This document shows positions 15,967 to 23,032 of a stretch of 27,558 nt of DNA, piece after piece. The DNA comes from Negativibacillus sp. GTDB lineage: Bacteria; Bacillota; Clostridia; Oscillospirales; Ruminococcaceae. The stretch is from positions 1 to 27,558 of the forward strand of contig JAHHTY010000027.1 of assembly GCA_020024325.1 (NCBI GenBank). The letters run 5' to 3'. The stretch's first letter is position 1. Every line of letters starts with the position of its first letter. The translations under genes were made by a program, and so were the position numbers. The notes below the pieces were generated by a model that had not been told where the DNA came from, ran no database searches, and saw only the letters and a list, made by a program, of their open reading frames with translations.

Positions 15967-16650
15967 ATGTTAACTTATAAGATTCATCTGTTTCGTCATG
16001 GAATCACTCGTGCCAATTTGGAAGGAAAATATGTCGGTCTGAGCGACTACCCTTTGTGTCAGGAAGGCATTGATGCATTAAAAGAATTTGTAGACGGTAA
16101 AGATTACCCTCCTGTTGAAAAAATTTACACCTCGCCTTTGCGCAGATGCCGCGAAACTGCAAAAATTATTTATCCCGGATATAAGACCTTCGATGTGCCA
16201 CAGCTGATGGAGATGGATTTCGGTGTCTATGAAGGTAAAACGCTTGATGAGCTTCAAAATGACGAAACTTTTATTGCATGGAGCCGTGACAGTATGCACA
16301 ATGCTCCGCCGGAAGGCGAAGATGGTCTTGCCTTTATCCGTCGTGTTATCAAAGGTCTTGACGATGTGTTTCAGGATATGATGGCAAATGATGTCCACAA
16401 TGCTGCTCTGGTAATCCCCGGCGGAATGATTATGTCCATGCTTGCTTTGATGGGATTTCCTCGCCACCCAATGGGCGAATGGGAATGTGCTGCCGGTGCC
16501 GGGTATACTATTGTAATGACCCCTGAACTTTGGAGCAGAGATAAAGTATTTGAGGTTCTTTCTACAATTCCAATGTCCCCGGAAGATTGGGAGGATCACT
16601 GGAGCACCAAAAAATATTATGAGGACGGAGAAGAAATGTTCTTCGAATAA
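15967..16650 (+). CDS. Histidine phosphatase family protein (phosphoglycerate mutase-like)
   Basis: 227 aa, ATG 9 nt after AAAGGA. The catalytic RHG motif is at residues 10-12 (HLFRHGITRAN), SPLRRCRETA carries the second conserved Arg, MEMDFGVYEGKTL holds the proton-donor region, and the second His would be expected in VIPGGMIMSML, where the usual G-H-G is PGG. That His is therefore not obvious, which is odd for this fold. Family members include cobalamin-pathway alpha-ribazole phosphatase and many broad-specificity phosphatases; the substrate is unknown. A DUF975-like membrane gene follows after 50 nt in the same direction. Confidence 0.85.
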   Translation: MLTYKIHLFRHGITRANLEGKYVGLSDYPLCQEGIDALKEFVDGKDYPPVEKIYTSPLRRCRETAKIIYPGYKTFDVPQLMEMDFGVYEGKTLDELQNDETFIAWSRDSMHNAPPEGEDGLAFIRRVIKGLDDVFQDMMANDVHNAALVIPGGMIMSMLALMGFPRHPMGEWECAAGAGYTIVMTPELWSRDKVFEVLSTIPMSPEDWEDHWSTKKYYEDGEEMFFE

Positions 16651-16700
16651 CCTCTCCCCTTGTTTTAAAATAACTTTTCAAAAAGGAGAGTTTCTTAATT

Positions 16701-17663
16701 ATGACGCTGCGAAAACAAATAAAATATAACGCCAAGCGTTGTCTGTGTAACAACTGGGGCAAAGCGGTGTCCATCGTTTTACTCAGTACTGCTATTTATC
16801 TGTTATTTGTCATTATTGAAACCATTGCCAATTTTCTGTTTCAAGTTCCTGTCGGAACAACACACCTTATTCCCGGCATTTCCGATGGCTGGCTGCTTTC
16901 TTTCATGCTCAGCTTTATTATGGCAGTGGGTTCATTTCTCATTTTGGTTCCATTAAATCTGGGGATTGTTTCTTGGTATTCCTCCCTTTCCGATGGATTT
17001 TCCGATGATATTTTAACTGTTTTTGGCTGCTTTGCAAACCGTCGTATGTTTTTCCGTTCTTTATGGCTGGCTTTTAATGTAGGAATTCGCATCCTTTTGT
17101 CTGCCCTGTTCTACCTTTTTTTACCTTGCACCGGATTTGCTTTGTCTGTATGGATTTTAACTTCCAAAAACTTCTCCGGTTCTGTCTTTGTTGGCAGCCT
17201 TTCTCTTGTTTTGTCCGCCGGTATTTTTTTGCTTGCTCTTGGATTTTTACTGGTACGCATTCAAAAATATTTTCTGGCAAAATATTATTTGTTGGACGGA
17301 AAAACCACAGTGAAAAAAGCAATCAAAAGTTCTATCCATGCAACCAAAGGAATTTGTGATGAGATTTTTTTATTTAAACTTTCCTTTATTGGTTGGTGTA
17401 TTGCCTCTTTCTTTATTTTGCCGCTTCTGTATTTTTCAGCATACTACTCCATGAGTTCCCTTTTGTATGCACGTTTTTTGATCGAGGATGATCGTCGAGC
17501 CAACAGTTTAGCGGTATTCCCTTCGGAATCATTTTCTGCCGCTCAAACACCCAAAGATGATGATTCTCTCTCACAAACAAAACCTTTTGATTGCTGTTCC
17601 AACGTTCCACCCCAAACAGACGAGCCAACAATCTCGGCTCCTCTTCACGATGAAAACGACTAG
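16701..17663 (+). CDS. DUF975-like integral membrane protein
   Basis: 320 aa, ATG preceded by AAGGAG at 12 nt. A basic N-terminus with NNWGKAVSIVLL, at least five hydrophobic segments (about 22-47, 64-93, 129-153, 162-190 and 222-255) and the LVPLNLGIVSWYSSLSDG stretch are like DUF975 membrane proteins, although the match is by eye. The last 55 or so residues are hydrophilic, rich in Ser, Asp and Pro, and end in the cytoplasm or outside depending on topology. Function is unknown. It is probably cotranscribed with the upstream histidine phosphatase and is followed by a terminator. Confidence 0.7.
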   Translation: MTLRKQIKYNAKRCLCNNWGKAVSIVLLSTAIYLLFVIIETIANFLFQVPVGTTHLIPGISDGWLLSFMLSFIMAVGSFLILVPLNLGIVSWYSSLSDGFSDDILTVFGCFANRRMFFRSLWLAFNVGIRILLSALFYLFLPCTGFALSVWILTSKNFSGSVFVGSLSLVLSAGIFLLALGFLLVRIQKYFLAKYYLLDGKTTVKKAIKSSIHATKGICDEIFLFKLSFIGWCIASFFILPLLYFSAYYSMSSLLYARFLIEDDRRANSLAVFPSESFSAAQTPKDDDSLSQTKPFDCCSNVPPQTDEPTISAPLHDEND

Positions 17664-17725
17664 TTTTATTTTTCTTTTGAAATCATCTGGGATTACCCCA
17701 TAAAAGCATAAAAACTGCAATCCGG

Positions 17726-17763
17726 AAAGGAGTATCTGATTGATGATTGGATGCTCCTTTTTT
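17726..17763 (+). terminator. Terminator after the DUF975-like gene
   Basis: AAAGGAGTATC (17726-17736) pairs with GATGCTCCTTT (17750-17760) with one wobble, followed by T6, 62 nt beyond the stop codon. Confidence 0.8.
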
Positions 17764-17823
17764 CAAGGAAAACAAAGGAAATCGACTTTCGGTATCAAAA
17801 CACTATCTTTATTCATAAATTCA

Positions 17824-17832
17824 TGTTATACT
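17824..17832 (+). promoter_or_regulatory. Candidate extended -10 promoter for DUF1385-prmC
   Basis: TGTTATACT is an extended -10 box (TGn followed by TATACT) about 60 nt before the DUF1385 start and after the preceding terminator. No good -35 box is visible, which is tolerated in extended -10 promoters. Confidence 0.45.
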
Positions 17833-17891
17833 GTTTTTGTCAAAAATTGTTATCATTTTATTTTTTATCTTTAAAAGGAGTCTTTTATCCT

Positions 17892-18836
17892 ATGTCAAAA
17901 ACAAACAATAGCAAAGCAATCAAAACTTCGATTGGTGGGCAAGCCGTCATCGAAGGCGTTATGATGAGAGGTCCTAAAAAAACAGCCCTTTCGGTGCGTC
18001 TGCCTGACAACACCATTTCTACTGAAGAGTGGGCGACCCCAGACGGAAATAAGTGGTATAAAAAAACACCATTTATCCGCGGTATCTTTAATTTTGTCGA
18101 ATCGCTGACCTGTGGCTATCAAAGTCTGATGAAAGCTGCCGAAAAGGCAGGGCTGGATGATGAAGATGCAGAACCTTCCAAATTTGAGAAAAAAATGAGA
18201 GAGATTCTTGGCGACAAGTTTATGCCTGTTTTAGAAGGTTGTATTCTTGTTTTTTCCCTTTGTATGGCACTGTTTTTCTTTGCCTTCCTCCCCACCACCA
18301 TTGTTAATTTATTAAAAGGTCATATTTCACATCCGCTGTTTTTGTCTGCTTTGGAGGGACTTACTAAAATTGCAATTTTAGTTATCTACCTTGCAACTAT
18401 CTCAAATATGAGCGATATTAAGCGTGTGTTCATGTATCACGGTGCAGAACACAAAACAATTTTCTGTTATGAAAACGGTGAAGAATTAACCGTAGAAAAC
18501 GTTCGTAAATATACCCGTTTTCATCCCCGCTGCGGAACCAGCTTTTTAGTTATCGTTCTTCTTCTTTCTATTCTGGTTTCCTCCCTTGTTTCATGGGATA
18601 ATGTTTGGATGCGTGTGGGGCTCAAAGTACTGTGTTTACCGGTTATTATGTCCTTGTCTTATGAATGTATCAAATTTGCAGGACGGCATGACAACCTCTT
18701 TACCCGTATTCTTTCTGCACCCGGACTTTGGACTCAACGCTTAACGACTAAAGAACCTGATGACAATATGATTGAAGTTGCAATTGCTTCGATGAAGCGT
18801 GTTATTCCGGAAAATCCAAACGAAGCATTGTTTTAA
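17892..18836 (+). CDS. DUF1385 family membrane protein
   Basis: 314 aa from the ATG at 17892, 11 nt after AAGGAG; an upstream frame extension from 17751 overlaps a terminator and is not used. The N-terminal IGGQAVIEGVMMRGP is the DUF1385 signature, and HGAEHKTIFCYENGE and RFHPRCGTSFL are conserved inner motifs with His, Glu and Cys that could hold a metal. Four hydrophobic segments surround these. The biochemical role of the family is unknown. It sits directly upstream of prmC, an arrangement common in Bacillota, where prfA usually follows too; prfA is absent here. Confidence 0.93.
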   Translation: MSKTNNSKAIKTSIGGQAVIEGVMMRGPKKTALSVRLPDNTISTEEWATPDGNKWYKKTPFIRGIFNFVESLTCGYQSLMKAAEKAGLDDEDAEPSKFEKKMREILGDKFMPVLEGCILVFSLCMALFFFAFLPTTIVNLLKGHISHPLFLSALEGLTKIAILVIYLATISNMSDIKRVFMYHGAEHKTIFCYENGEELTVENVRKYTRFHPRCGTSFLVIVLLLSILVSSLVSWDNVWMRVGLKVLCLPVIMSLSYECIKFAGRHDNLFTRILSAPGLWTQRLTTKEPDDNMIEVAIASMKRVIPENPNEALF

Positions 18837-18880
18837 TTCTCTTATAATTTTATCAAGCTATGAAAGGAGCTGTTATCAAA

Positions 18881-19708
18881 ATGACTTACCGAGAATTATT
18901 TGGGCAAGCCTGTAAACAGGGAGTTGCCTCTCACGAAACACTTCTGTTGCTGGAACACCTGTTTTCTATTTCTCGCACTTCTTTGCTGCTGCATTTTGAT
19001 GACAGCTGTGATGAAAGCCTGATTTCACAGTTTAATCAAATTGTTGCTCAACGGATATCAGGCTATCCGCTTCAATATCTTCTGGGCGAATGGGAGTTTT
19101 TCGGTCTACCGTTTTATGTGGGAGAGGGTGTTTTGATTCCTAGGGCGGACACCGAAGTTTTAGTAGAAACTGCCTTGGAATTGTGTGATGGACTGTTTGC
19201 TCCTAATGTCTGTGACCTCTGTTCCGGCTCCGGCTGTATTCCGATTGCACTTTCCAAAAATCTCCCGGAAAGCGCAACTTTCACCGCAGTAGAGCTGTCA
19301 GACGCAGCTTTAACATATTTGCACAAAAACAAAGAGCGTCACCAATGTGATAACCTGGCTATCCTAAAAGCCGATGTTACAACGTGGCAGCCAGAACAAA
19401 CCTTTGATGTCATTACCTCTAATCCACCATATATTGGACAAAACGAAATTCCCACACTGCAAGCGGAGGTACTTCATGAACCGTTAATGGCTTTACAAGC
19501 TCAAGAAGATGGATTATATTTCTATCGTATTCTTTCACAACGCTGCTACCAATTTTTAAAAGAGAACGGATGGATTATTTTTGAAATTGGTTATCAGCAA
19601 AGAGAGTCTGTTTGCCAATTTTTAAAGGAAAACGGATTCTCCAATGTGCGTGTTATTACCGATTATTCGGGAAATGACCGTGTTGTTATCGGACAAAAAA
19701 TTACCTAA
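18881..19708 (+). CDS. prmC: Peptide chain release factor N5-glutamine methyltransferase
   Basis: 275 aa from the ATG at 18881, which is 11 nt after AAGGAG; an ATG at 18860 overlaps this site. The N-terminal helical domain (RISGYPLQYLLGEWEFFG, about 58-75) is the PrmC-specific part that grips the release factor, followed by VLIPRADTEVLVE, the SAM loop DLCSGSGCI (112-120), a VELSDAAL acidic site and the catalytic NPPY (181-184). The enzyme methylates the GGQ glutamine of RF1 and RF2. The usual release-factor neighbour prfA is not beside it. A hairpin follows. Confidence 0.95.
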   Translation: MTYRELFGQACKQGVASHETLLLLEHLFSISRTSLLLHFDDSCDESLISQFNQIVAQRISGYPLQYLLGEWEFFGLPFYVGEGVLIPRADTEVLVETALELCDGLFAPNVCDLCSGSGCIPIALSKNLPESATFTAVELSDAALTYLHKNKERHQCDNLAILKADVTTWQPEQTFDVITSNPPYIGQNEIPTLQAEVLHEPLMALQAQEDGLYFYRILSQRCYQFLKENGWIIFEIGYQQRESVCQFLKENGFSNVRVITDYSGNDRVVIGQKIT

Positions 19709-19711
19709 CAC

Positions 19712-19744
19712 AACAGCGAGGACAGCACTGCCGTCTTCGCTGTT
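19712..19744 (+). terminator. Hairpin between prmC and the HAD gene, weak terminator
   Basis: AACAGCGAGGAC (19712-19723) pairs with GTCTTCGCTGTT (19733-19744), 12 bp with one G-U pair. The tail CTATTC has no proper U-tract, so it may only reduce readthrough into the next gene or stabilise the prmC mRNA end. Confidence 0.5.
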
Positions 19745-19780
19745 CTATTCAAAAATAACTTTTATAACAGGAGGAAACCC

Positions 19781-20428
19781 ATGCAAACCCCAAAATATAA
19801 AGCCGTTGTTTATGACCTTGATGGAACAGCTGTAAATTCTTACTACAATTTGGAAGCACTTCAGCTCACTTGCATCAGTGTACTGAACAGAAAAATCAGT
19901 GACGAAGATTTAAAAATTACTTATTCCATGACAGCTCAAAATGCTATTCGATACCTTGGTGTTCCTGAAGAGCTTCTCTCATCCTTCCACGATCAATGGA
20001 TTCAAAATATAATGCAGCTGTGCAAAACAGCCGCATTATATGACGGCATCTATGAGGGGATGTGCTGCATGAAAGATAGTGGGATTCTTTTGGGAATCAA
20101 CACCTCTCGACGCAGCACCGAACTTGGCGATTTAACCACCTATGTTAAAGAACCATTCTTAGAGTTGTGTTCCATTCTTGTTACCTGCGATAAAGTGGAA
20201 CATCCAAAACCGGCTCCCGATTCTTTGCTGTATTTTTGCCAGCAGAGTGGCCTCAAACCCTCCGAGGTGCTTTTTGTGGGCGACAGTGAGTATGATTCCG
20301 ATTGTGCTTTCAGCGCTGGCTGTGACTTTGCTCTGGCTGTATGGGGATGTTTCTATCCGGAAAAGATTAAAGCAACCTACAAGCCAGCTCATCCCGAGCA
20401 GTTGCTGGAGATTGTCGGACTTAGATAA
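19781..20428 (+). CDS. HAD-family hydrolase (phosphoglycolate phosphatase-like)
   Basis: 215 aa, ATG 6 nt after AGGAGG. HAD motifs in order: the nucleophile Asp in YDLDGTAVNS (11-20), the motif II Ser/Thr in LGINTSRR (about 105-112), motif III Lys in HPKPAPDSL, and motif IV GDSEYDSDCA. An alpha-helical cap between motifs I and II (about 18-95) is the type seen in Gph-like phosphatases. The physiological substrate is unknown. Cotranscription with prmC is possible across the hairpin. Confidence 0.9.
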   Translation: MQTPKYKAVVYDLDGTAVNSYYNLEALQLTCISVLNRKISDEDLKITYSMTAQNAIRYLGVPEELLSSFHDQWIQNIMQLCKTAALYDGIYEGMCCMKDSGILLGINTSRRSTELGDLTTYVKEPFLELCSILVTCDKVEHPKPAPDSLLYFCQQSGLKPSEVLFVGDSEYDSDCAFSAGCDFALAVWGCFYPEKIKATYKPAHPEQLLEIVGLR

Positions 20429-20461
20429 ATTAACAGATAAAATCGTATCCTTTTAGCAAAT

Positions 20462-20505
20462 ACAATCCCCCCTGATGTTTGTTATTTTACATCAGGGGGG
20501 ATTGT
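20462..20505. terminator. Convergent terminator between the HAD and PPC-domain genes
   Basis: A perfect 17-bp stem (20462-20478 and 20489-20505; ACAATCCCCCCTGATGT with its complement) and 10-nt loop lie between convergent genes. The GC-rich core is strong, while T-runs beyond it are short on both strands. Confidence 0.78.
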
Positions 20506-20572
20506 GTCATTACCCTTTTTTCTCGGGCTTATTCGCAGTTTTACATCTATGCAGGATCTTTTATTATCCTAA

Positions 20573-20992
20573 TTAAAATCGAAACTGATTTAAACCAAGT
20601 TCTTCAACAAATTCTCTGTCCACAATACCCTCAATTACTTGAATAATCATTTCACAGGTTACACTGATAACCGCTTTTTTCAGGTGACCTCCGACCACAT
20701 TTCCATCTCTGCCGCCTGCACTCATATGTAGATGGGAGTAGTATTCACCGTTCATCGTGTTGATTGTACCGGTTAGAGAAACGATTTCATAGTCACCTTC
20801 AAAGCAGTTTGGAACGTAGGTCATCTTTTGTGTATCGAACAATCCTACCTCAAAGCAATTTGTTGCCCCCAAAGCACTCACATGAGCCAGCTTTATCTCC
20901 TCTTTTCCCGCAACTTCTTTGAGCTTTTCAGTAATTTCCTCGCCTTTATCCATTCTAACAACAATGGTATTTCCAAAACGTCTATAATCCAT
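20573..20992 (-). CDS. PPC-domain (DUF296) protein
   Basis: 139 aa, ATG 7 nt after AGGAGG; that ribosome site overlaps the TAG stop codon of the preceding gene, indicating translational coupling. The central ALGATNCFEVGLFD and the metal-binding HLHMSAGGRDGNVVGGHL (two His close together, a third in GGH) define the PCC/PPC domain, first seen in plant AT-hook proteins and widespread as a stand-alone bacterial protein that trimerises. No AT-hook is present, so DNA binding is not implied. It is the last gene after def and the short GNAT-like gene and is ended by the convergent terminator. Confidence 0.92.
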   Translation of the reverse strand: MDYRRFGNTIVVRMDKGEEITEKLKEVAGKEEIKLAHVSALGATNCFEVGLFDTQKMTYVPNCFEGDYEIVSLTGTINTMNGEYYSHLHMSAGGRDGNVVGGHLKKAVISVTCEMIIQVIEGIVDREFVEELGLNQFRF

Positions 20993-21003
20993 AAAATAGC
21001 CTC

Positions 21004-21354
21004 CTAATGATGTGGCAGCGCTTCCATAATCGCAGAAAGCACTGTTTCTTCTTGGTCCGGTCGCAGATTGATCTGCAAATCTTGCGGTTGAGAAATACTT
21101 TGTTTCCCGGGAAATATTTGAACACTGGCAATAATCTCATCCTGACTATCCAGCGCAAAATATAAAATCTTTTGTTCTCCACCAATTCCAAGCATCTCGT
21201 CTTTTCGTTCTTCCAGCCAACGGTAAAAATCATAACGAACAAGCTCTGCATCAATTTGTAAACATGATTTATTATATTGCTTATAAACCGATAGATACTG
21301 TAAAATCTTTTCTTGCAGTCCTTCTGAAGGAAGAACTAACTGTATCCAATTCAT
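21004..21354 (-). CDS. Short GNAT-like protein coupled to def, function unknown
   Basis: 116 aa, starting 6 nt after the def stop codon; its weak ribosome site (AGAAGG) is inside the end of def, and its own stop codon overlaps the next gene's AGGAGG. The N-terminal two thirds (YRWLEERKDEML, then ILYFALDSQDEIIASVQI) resemble the substrate-side half of GNAT acetyltransferases. The C-terminal part (INLRPDQEETVLSAIMEAL) sits where the acetyl-CoA loop (R/Q-x-x-G-x-G) should be but has no glycine pair. It is either a degenerate or truncated acetyltransferase or an unrelated small protein; the likeness is by eye only. Tight coupling on both sides supports real translation. Confidence 0.6.
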   Translation of the reverse strand: MNWIQLVLPSEGLQEKILQYLSVYKQYNKSCLQIDAELVRYDFYRWLEERKDEMLGIGGEQKILYFALDSQDEIIASVQIFPGKQSISQPQDLQINLRPDQEETVLSAIMEALPHH

Positions 21355-21360
21355 GTTTGC

Positions 21361-21855
21361 TTACCTTCTGTTTTGGGCTCTTCTTCTTGTTTTATGTTTT
21401 GGTTCCTCTACTGCACGGTCTAAAAAGACAATGCCATCCAGATGATCCAGCTCATGACAGAAACATTTTGCAAGCTCATCCTCCCCTGTTAAGGTAATCG
21501 GCTCTCCGTTCTCATTTAAAGCTTCCACTGTTACACGATATGGTCGAACTGTATAAGCCCAACGGTCAGGAAAACTTAAACAACCTTCTTCACAGGTTTG
21601 TCGTCCTTCAGCGGATACGATTCTTGGGTTTACAAGTTTCAGTACACCACCACTAACTTCCCCCATGTCAATTACAACAAGACGTTTTAAGATGCCCACC
21701 TGGGGTGCTGCAATGGCTGCTCCGTTAGAGGTTGCGTGCAGCGTTTCTAACATATCATCTAAGATCCGGCGGATATGCTCATCTACTTGCTCCACCTTAC
21801 GACAGCGTTTTTTCAAAATAGGGTCATTGTTGATTCTAATTGCTCTCAATGCCAT
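21361..21855 (-). CDS. def: Peptide deformylase
   Basis: 164 aa from the ATG at 21855, 8 nt after AGGAGG; an upstream in-frame ATG at 21876 would place this site inside the gene. The three deformylase motifs are present: GAAIAAPQVG (motif 1, usually GxGLAAPQ), EEGCLSFPD (motif 2, metal Cys) and CHELDHLDGIVFLD (motif 3, two metal His and the catalytic Glu). The enzyme removes formyl groups from nascent proteins at the ribosome. A long basic tail (KHKTRRRAQNRR) ends the protein. First gene of the def, GNAT-like, PPC unit; fmt and priA, frequent neighbours elsewhere, are absent. Confidence 0.95.
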   Translation of the reverse strand: MALRAIRINNDPILKKRCRKVEQVDEHIRRILDDMLETLHATSNGAAIAAPQVGILKRLVVIDMGEVSGGVLKLVNPRIVSAEGRQTCEEGCLSFPDRWAYTVRPYRVTVEALNENGEPITLTGEDELAKCFCHELDHLDGIVFLDRAVEEPKHKTRRRAQNRR

Positions 21856-21884
21856 AAAAATTCCTCCTGCATTCATTTGCTCTT

Positions 21885-21913
21885 ATTATATCTCTCATTC
21901 CTTGTTTACACAA
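21885..21913 (-). promoter_or_regulatory. Sigma-A promoter of the def operon
   Basis: On the minus strand TTGTGT (21908-21913) and TATAAT (21885-21890) are 17 bp apart, with the start near 21878 and a leader of about 23 nt that holds the AGGAGG. This supports the def start at 21855. Confidence 0.72.
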
Positions 21914-21942
21914 GCTATCCTTGTTATTTCTTTTTCTAATTT

Positions 21943-21980
21943 AAAAAGGAAGAAGTCTAAAATTGGACTTCTTCCTTTTT
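21943..21980 (-). terminator. Terminator of the MerR-family gene
   Basis: A perfect 15-bp inverted repeat (21943-21957 and 21966-21980; AAAAAGGAAGAAGTC with its complement), 8-nt loop, and T-run lies 31 nt past the stop codon of the MerR gene and just before the def promoter. Confidence 0.88.
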
Positions 21981-22011
21981 TGTTTGCAAAAAACCCTGTA
22001 TGATATATCAC

Positions 22012-22752
22012 TCAATGAGAATCCTTTTTATTCTCTTCTTCGCAGGTTTCTACGCAGAAACCTTTATGTCCGCAGCAGCTACAGGTCAATTTTCTTGTGG
22101 TGAATGTATGCCTTGCAAAGAAAAATTCCTTCTTTGCAGGTTTAAATACAGTATGGCATTGAGGACAAATATAAGACACATGCTTCCAGTAGAATCGGAA
22201 AATCCACACAGTATAAGGGATAGCTAGCAAAGTATAAAAAGCGAAGGGCCACCAAATTCCTTGGAAGATCCACAGAAAAATCGAACTCCACTCCATAATT
22301 CCGATAGGAATTGCAGTAGACAACAAAATCATGCGAACCTTTTTAAGCTTAGACTTGTTTTTCATAATGTGCGCTATGTCCCCGATAGATTCAACAGAAA
22401 AATCTTCTATACCTTTAAGAGAACGTTTAATTTGTCCCAGAATAGCAAGCTTCTCTTGGCAATCAATCATTTCTTCCTTTAAAATTTTCTCTTGTTGATC
22501 CAGCAGTACAGAAATAACACTGCTGGACTCATCCTCAGAAAGCAGATCTCCAATACTATTGATTGAAAGACCTGTTTCACGCAGAAAGCAAATGATTTTC
22601 ATCTTTCTTAAATCTTCTTCTGAATAAAGCCGCCTGCCACCCTCGGACAGTTCGCTTGGCAGTAAAATACCCCTGGTATCATAATACTGAACGGTTCTCA
22701 CTGACATGTTGCATAGCTTTGCGATTTCTCCGGTTGTGTATTTTTTTGACAT
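22012..22752 (-). CDS. MerR-family regulator fused to two membrane helices and a zinc ribbon
   Basis: 246 aa, ATG 8 nt after AGGAGGTG. Residues 1-70 are a MerR DNA-binding domain (YTTGEIAKLCNMSVRTVQYYDTRGILLPS, then GGRRLYSEEDLRKMKII). A coiled-coil-like stretch (about 75-115) is followed by two hydrophobic segments (about 142-163 and 165-187) with only a few residues between them, and then by a probable zinc ribbon (Cys196/Cys199 and Cys224/Cys227 with the CPQC and CSCCG knuckles). Both helices with a short turn would leave the DNA-binding and zinc parts on the cytoplasmic side. The ligand or stress it senses is unknown. A dyad lies upstream of its probable -10 box. Confidence 0.88.
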   Translation of the reverse strand: MSKKYTTGEIAKLCNMSVRTVQYYDTRGILLPSELSEGGRRLYSEEDLRKMKIICFLRETGLSINSIGDLLSEDESSSVISVLLDQQEKILKEEMIDCQEKLAILGQIKRSLKGIEDFSVESIGDIAHIMKNKSKLKKVRMILLSTAIPIGIMEWSSIFLWIFQGIWWPFAFYTLLAIPYTVWIFRFYWKHVSYICPQCHTVFKPAKKEFFFARHTFTTRKLTCSCCGHKGFCVETCEEENKKDSH

Positions 22753-22784
22753 AGCTTTTCACCTCCTATTGCTGCCTATTTTAC

Positions 22785-22826
22785 AGTATAACGCAGCGTC
22801 ACAAGCAATACCCTACGCAAGGGTAT
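22785..22826 (-). promoter_or_regulatory. Candidate promoter and dyad operator of the MerR-family gene
   Basis: ATACCCTACGCAAGGGTAT (22808-22826) is an inverted repeat of two 7-bp arms around 5 bp. On the minus strand a -10-like TATACT (22785-22790) lies downstream of it, so the dyad covers the -35 region. MerR regulators bind dyads of this size near or within promoter spacers, so autoregulation is likely but inferred; no consensus -35 box is visible. Confidence 0.5.
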
Positions 22827-22922
22827 TTTAAAAAATTTTCGTAAAGATACCTTTCTTGACTCTATACTTGGCTCTCAGTATTCAACATGATTTTAAATTC
22901 CACTCAGCTTTATAAACCTATT

Positions 22923-22958
22923 AAAAAGGAAAGCCCCAAACAAAAATTTGTTTGGGGC
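22923..22958 (-). terminator. Terminator of the P-type ATPase gene
   Basis: GCCCCAAACAAA (22933-22944) pairs with TTTGTTTGGGGC (22947-22958) on the minus strand, followed by a T-rich tail to 22923. It lies about 75 nt after the ATPase stop codon. Confidence 0.85.
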
Positions 22959-23032
22959 AAAAATATTACAGTATGATAATCTTATCAGCACAGAGCTTGA
23001 TTATTCCCTTTTACTTTACAAAATATATACTC

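Noticed and set aside
20982..21254. Alternative 90-codon frame overlapping the GNAT-like gene
   Set aside because: The other frame is coupled to def by 6 nt and its stop overlaps the next ribosome site, so it is the better gene; this one is a shadow.
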